The position numbers and the translations under genes were made by a program. A stretch of 8,650 bases of DNA from Pseudomonadota bacterium (GTDB lineage Bacteria; Desulfobacterota; Desulfovibrionia; Desulfovibrionales; Desulfomicrobiaceae), in assembly GCA_023393525.1 (NCBI GenBank), contig JAEWKZ010000004.1, positions 1 through 8,650 of the forward strand, in the 5' to 3' direction. The first letter of the stretch is position 1, and each line of letters opens with the position of its first letter. Shown here piece by piece: positions 6,523 through 8,650 of the stretch. The notes below the pieces were generated by a model that had not been told where the DNA came from, ran no database searches, and saw only the letters and a list, made by a program, of their open reading frames with translations.

Positions 6523-7792
6523 TCAGGCTGAGAGGGCCAGGGGCTGCTCCTTCGGGTCGAGGTCGGTGGTGATGAGGTTGAGGCGGGCGCGGTGCAGGAC
6601 GTCCAGGGCGAGGTAGCGCCGTCCTTCGGTCCACTCGTCGTGCTGCTCGGCCAGGACGGCTCCGACCAGCCGGGTGACCGAGTCGCGGTCGGGGAAGATC
6701 CCGACGACGTCGGTGCGGCGACGGATCTCCTTGTTCAACCGCTCCTGGGGGTTGTTCGACCAGATCTGCCGCCAGATCTCCTTGGGGAAGCTCGTGAACG
6801 CGAGCAGGTCCGCGCGGGCGGCGTCGAGGTGCTCGGCCACGGCCGGCAGCTTGTCGCTCACGGCGTCCAAGAGTTTGTCGAACTGGGCGTGCACGTCGCT
6901 GGCGGTCGGCTGGTCGTAGACCAGTGCAGCATCGCCTTGACCGCCGGCCACGATGACTTCGGGGTCACGCTCATGAGGTTCGCGGCGTAGTGCGTGCGGC
7001 ACCGCTGCCAGGACGCCCCGGGCAGGTTCGCCCCGATCGCCTCGACCAGGCCGCGGTGGGCGTCGGAGGTGACCAGCCGGACCCCGGCAAGGCCGCGGGC
7101 GACGAGGTCGGCGAGGAACACGTTCCACGCCGACGAGGTCGGCGAGGAACACGTTCCACGCCTCCTTCGTCTCGGCCGTGGTGACGGTGCAGCCCAGGAC
7201 CTCGCGGTGCCCGTCACCGTTCACGCCGGTCGCGACCAGGACCACGGCGTTGATGACGCGTCCGGCCTCGCGGACCTTCATCGTCAACGCGTCCGCAGCG
7301 ACGAACGTGAACGGGCCGGACTCGACCAGCGACCGAGTCCGGAACGCGGCGACCTGCTCGTCGAGGTCGCCGGCCATGCGTGAGACCTGCGACTTGCTCA
7401 GGCTGGTGATCCCGAGGGACTCGACGAGCTTGTCCATGCGGCGGGTGCTGACCCCGAGCAGGTAGCAGGTCGCGACCACGCTGATCAGCGCTGTCTCGGC
7501 GCGCTTCCTGCGCTCGAGCAGCCACTCGGGGAAGTACGTGCCGTGGCGCAGCTTGGGGACCGCGACGTCGATCGTCCCGACCCGGGTGTCCAGGTCCCGG
7601 TGCCGGTACCCGTTGCGTCGGTTGAGCCGATCGGGCGAGGGCTGGCCCCACTCCGCGCCGCGGACCGCGTCGGCCTCGCGAGAGCAGCGAGTTGATCACC
7701 GTGCCCAGCAGGTGCCGCATCAGATCGGGCGAGGCGTCCGCCAGGGCCTGGCCCAGGACGGCCGAAGGGTCGACAATGCGTGGTGCGGTCAT
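6523..7792 (-). pseudogene. IS256-family (mutator-type) DDE transposase, frameshifted
   Basis: The ATG at 7792-7790 has GGAG 7 bases upstream; the stop is TGA 6525-6523. Family hallmarks, in order: RHLLGTVINSLLS, then WLLERRKRAETALISV, then LGITSLSKSQVSRMAGDLD, first catalytic Asp in AADALTMKVREAGRV (codon 7293-7291), second Asp in VRLVTSDAHRGL (7064-7062), and Glu in NPQERLNKEIRRRTDVV (6729-6727). The frame breaks after INSLLS near 7680 (apparently two bases lost), again at a 31-base tandem duplication (7100-7162), and returns after one base is lost near 6935. The second Asp therefore falls in a frame different from the first Asp and the Glu. Full length would be about 415 residues, normal for the family, but no intact protein can be made. 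Confidence 0.9.
7100..7162. repeat. Perfect 31-base tandem duplication inside the transposase
   Basis: Bases 7101-7131 are repeated exactly at 7132-7162 (base 7100 also matches the phase). On the minus strand the unit encodes AWNVFLADLV. The 31-base length shifts the transposase frame by +1 and destroys the segment carrying the second catalytic aspartate. Confidence 0.95.
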
Positions 7793-7880
7793 CGTGATGC
7801 TCCGTTCGAGGGTGCTGTGAGACGTTCACTCGAAGGATCACGCGGTGACCGCGCCGTCGTCTACGACGACCACGGCCCCG

Positions 7881-7907
7881 CGGCTACACCACTATCAGGG
7901 ACGCCAC
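7881..7907 (-). repeat. IS terminal inverted repeat, right
   Basis: The reverse complement matches 6477-6503 at about 20 of 27 positions by eye. It is adjacent to the right copy of the 10-base flanking repeat. Confidence 0.6.
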
Positions 7908-7917
7908 TGTCGCGCAG
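7908..7917. repeat. Target-site duplication, right copy
   Basis: TGTCGCGCAG is identical to 6467-6476 and in the same orientation. It forms the LRD codons at the interrupted end of the Fic N-terminal fragment. Confidence 0.65.
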
Positions 7918-7977
7918 CGTCTCGTCGTCCGGCGGCGGGTAGAGGTAGAACTCCCAGCTGTCGAAGCCGGCGCCCAT
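7908..7977 (-). pseudogene. fic: Fic toxin N-terminal fragment, cut by the IS
   Basis: An ATG at 7977-7975 opens MGAGFDSWEFYLYPPPDDE, then TLRD, where the IS begins. The YLYP...LR(N/D)KF pattern is the usual N-terminus of Fic toxins of the VbhT/antitoxin-controlled type. After removal of the IS the sequence reads on to KFDERHGP at 6466. No ribosome site precedes the ATG, and the corrected antitoxin frame runs into it without a stop. The toxin was therefore either translated by coupling or fused to its antitoxin. Beyond the junction the apparent tail (to TAG at 7861) is IS sequence. Confidence 0.7.
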
Positions 7978-8222
7978 AAGTCGGTGGCAGTGCTTGGGAC
8001 GTCGCGCAGCGCGCGCGGCCTGTCTCACCGGCCGCATGTACTCGGGATGGTCGATCGCCCCCGCTCGAGCTCCGTCAGTCGCGCGACGTCGTCGTCGCGA
8101 TTCGGGACCCTGCCCTCGTGCCAGCCGTTCGCGAGCGTCTGCACCACACCTCGTCGTTGCGACGCGTCGAGACCTTCGAAGAGCTCGGGCCAACGGCCCT
8201 CTACGTCGAACCACTCCGCCAC
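7978..8222 (-). pseudogene. VbhA-like Fic antitoxin, frameshifted
   Basis: The GTG at 8222-8220 has AGGAG (8229-8233 or so, read on the minus strand) about 5 bases upstream. The product starts MAEWFDVEGRWPELFEGL, continues DASQRRGVVQTLANGWHEG and RVPNRDDDVARLTELERG, then loses the frame in a run of five C (8058-8062, plus strand). With six it would read AIDHPEYMRPVRQAARAA, the usual antitoxin ending (GxIxxxEYxxR). VbhA-like antitoxins block the Fic ATP site with an inhibitory helix (S/T)xxxE(G/N); here the aligned positions are N-GWH-EG, so the Ser/Thr is Asn. As written, the frame stops early at TGA near 8025 after 65 residues. It sits directly upstream of the Fic fragment on the same strand, the standard order. 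Confidence 0.7.
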
Positions 8223-8227
8223 GTGCG

Positions 8228-8500
8228 CTCCTCAAGGTGGAGTCCGATCTGGTGCGCCTGATCGAGTACGGCGCGACGTTCGCCCGGCAGCGCGCGCTCT
8301 AGCGCGTCGATATGCCCCGCACGTTCGATGGTGCGCACCTGCGAGCCATCCACCGGCACGTGTTCCAGGACGTCTACGAGTGGGCGGGCCAGGACCGCAC
8401 CCTCAACATGGCGAACGTCGGCCGCTCTCGAGGACTCGCCCAGCCCGGCGACATCGACCGCTACCTCGACCGTGCCGCACACCTCGTCAGGCACACTGGC
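8228..8500 (+). pseudogene. fic: Fic toxin central fragment, opposite strand, with in-frame stop
   Basis: Plus-strand codons (positions 3n+2) read LLKVESDLVRLIEYGATF, ARQRAL, a TAG at 8300-8302, then RVDMPRTFDGAHLRAIHRH, VFQDVYEWAGQDRTLNM and DIDRYLDRAAHLV. This is the central part of a Fic protein: AIHRHxFxDVYxWAGxxRT precedes the catalytic motif in intact members. GAG to TAG would explain the stop. It has no YLYP N-terminus and no catalytic motif, and the minus-strand Fic pieces lack exactly this part. It begins within a few bases of the antitoxin start on the other strand, so a rearrangement junction lies at about 8222-8240. After about 8500 Fic similarity ends. Confidence 0.75.
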
Positions 8501-8533
8501 GCGATGCCTCACCGCGGACACACAGGGACCTCG

Positions 8534-8650
8534 ATGGGCGGGCGCATCGTCCGCCTGGAGCCCAGCCCGCCAGAGCCGGCCGCGGTCGATCCCGACGCGC
8601 TCAGCGCCGCCGCGCGAGCGCAGCGGGCCTGGAACCAGGCGGCGCAGGAG
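8534..8650 (+). CDS. Start of an unrecognised gene, 3'-partial
   Basis: The ATG at 8534 has AGGGA 5 bases upstream, and the frame stays open to the window edge (39 codons: MGGRIVRLEPSPPEP, then AAVDPDALSAAARAQRAWN). Composition is coding-like, with an Ala-rich helical segment. It is in the same frame as the Fic fragment before it, so it could also be continued relic sequence rather than a new start. Function unknown. Confidence 0.4.
   Translation, partial: MGGRIVRLEPSPPEPAAVDPDALSAAARAQRAWNQAAQE

Larger units (their letters stand above)
6477..7907 (-). mobile_element. IS256-family insertion sequence (decayed), about 1.43 kb
   Basis: One mutator-type transposase (minus strand) nearly fills the element, as in IS256-family elements of 1.3-1.5 kb. 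The ends form an imperfect inverted repeat: left 6477-6503, right 7881-7907. By eye about 20 of 27 positions match, including GTCCC and AGTGGTGTAG. A 10-base direct repeat flanks it. Removing the element plus one repeat copy joins LYPPPDDETLRD to KFDERHGP in one frame on the minus strand, so it inserted into a Fic gene. The transposase is broken, so the element should be immobile unless helped in trans. Exact ends are uncertain by a few bases. Confidence 0.85.

Noticed and set aside
5969..6634. Single minus-strand frame spanning the Fic motif
   Set aside because: It starts inside the IS and ends in low-complexity Arg-rich sequence; only the central part is Fic, and the true end is in another frame after a lost base.
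7861..7907. Tail SGVPDSGVAAGPWSS of the Fic N-terminal fragment
   Set aside because: It is IS terminal sequence read through; its likeness to a Fic GI(T/R)D motif is coincidental, since removal of the IS gives LRDKF instead.
1..8650. CRISPR array, tRNA, rRNA, riboswitch
   Set aside because: No regularly spaced repeats, cloverleaf or known RNA motif seen by eye.

Overview
The window looks like chromosome or island DNA of a high-GC Actinomycetota (Micrococcales/Cellulomonas-like at a guess). Coding frames are strongly G/C-biased at third positions, GTG starts occur, Shine-Dalgarno sites are GGAGG-like, and the insertion sequence is a mutator-type IS256 element of the kind common in actinobacteria. 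No species call can be made from the sequence alone.

Left part (1-4161): one very large plus-strand gene enters from the left edge and runs intact to 3624. It is the C-terminal 1207 residues of a sacsin/NO VEIN-like protein ending in a NOV_C (formerly DUF3883) domain with a nuclease-like D...EVK signature. This is the best candidate for a functional accessory, possibly defence, gene. A minus-strand gene of unknown function (3523-4161) faces it and overlaps its 3' end by 102 bases.

Middle (4162-5963): about 700 bases of plus-strand coding relics in shifting frames (4382-5106), one with a 29-base-offset direct repeat that splits a readable frame. Then come an intact lipoprotein gene (5107-5583), a perfect 14-base palindrome, an intact 74-residue two-pass membrane protein gene (5652-5876), and a weak antisense small-gene candidate with a good ribosome binding site (start 5963).

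Right part (5964-8650): a wrecked VbhA-like antitoxin and Fic (AMP-transferase) toxin module. On the minus strand the antitoxin (8222-7978) runs into the Fic N-terminus (7977-7908). An IS256-family element (6477-7907) interrupts the Fic gene; it has imperfect 27-base inverted repeats and a 10-base flanking direct repeat. The Fic C-terminal half follows (6476-6150), with the catalytic histidine of the Fic motif replaced by arginine. The central part of a Fic protein, absent from that gene, lies on the plus strand just right of the antitoxin start (8228-8500) with an in-frame stop. The IS transposase is itself broken by a 31-base tandem duplication and other frameshifts. A possible new gene starts at 8534 and leaves the window.

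The 3.6-kb left gene has no lesion at all, so the many lesions to the right are more likely genuine decay than poor sequence quality.
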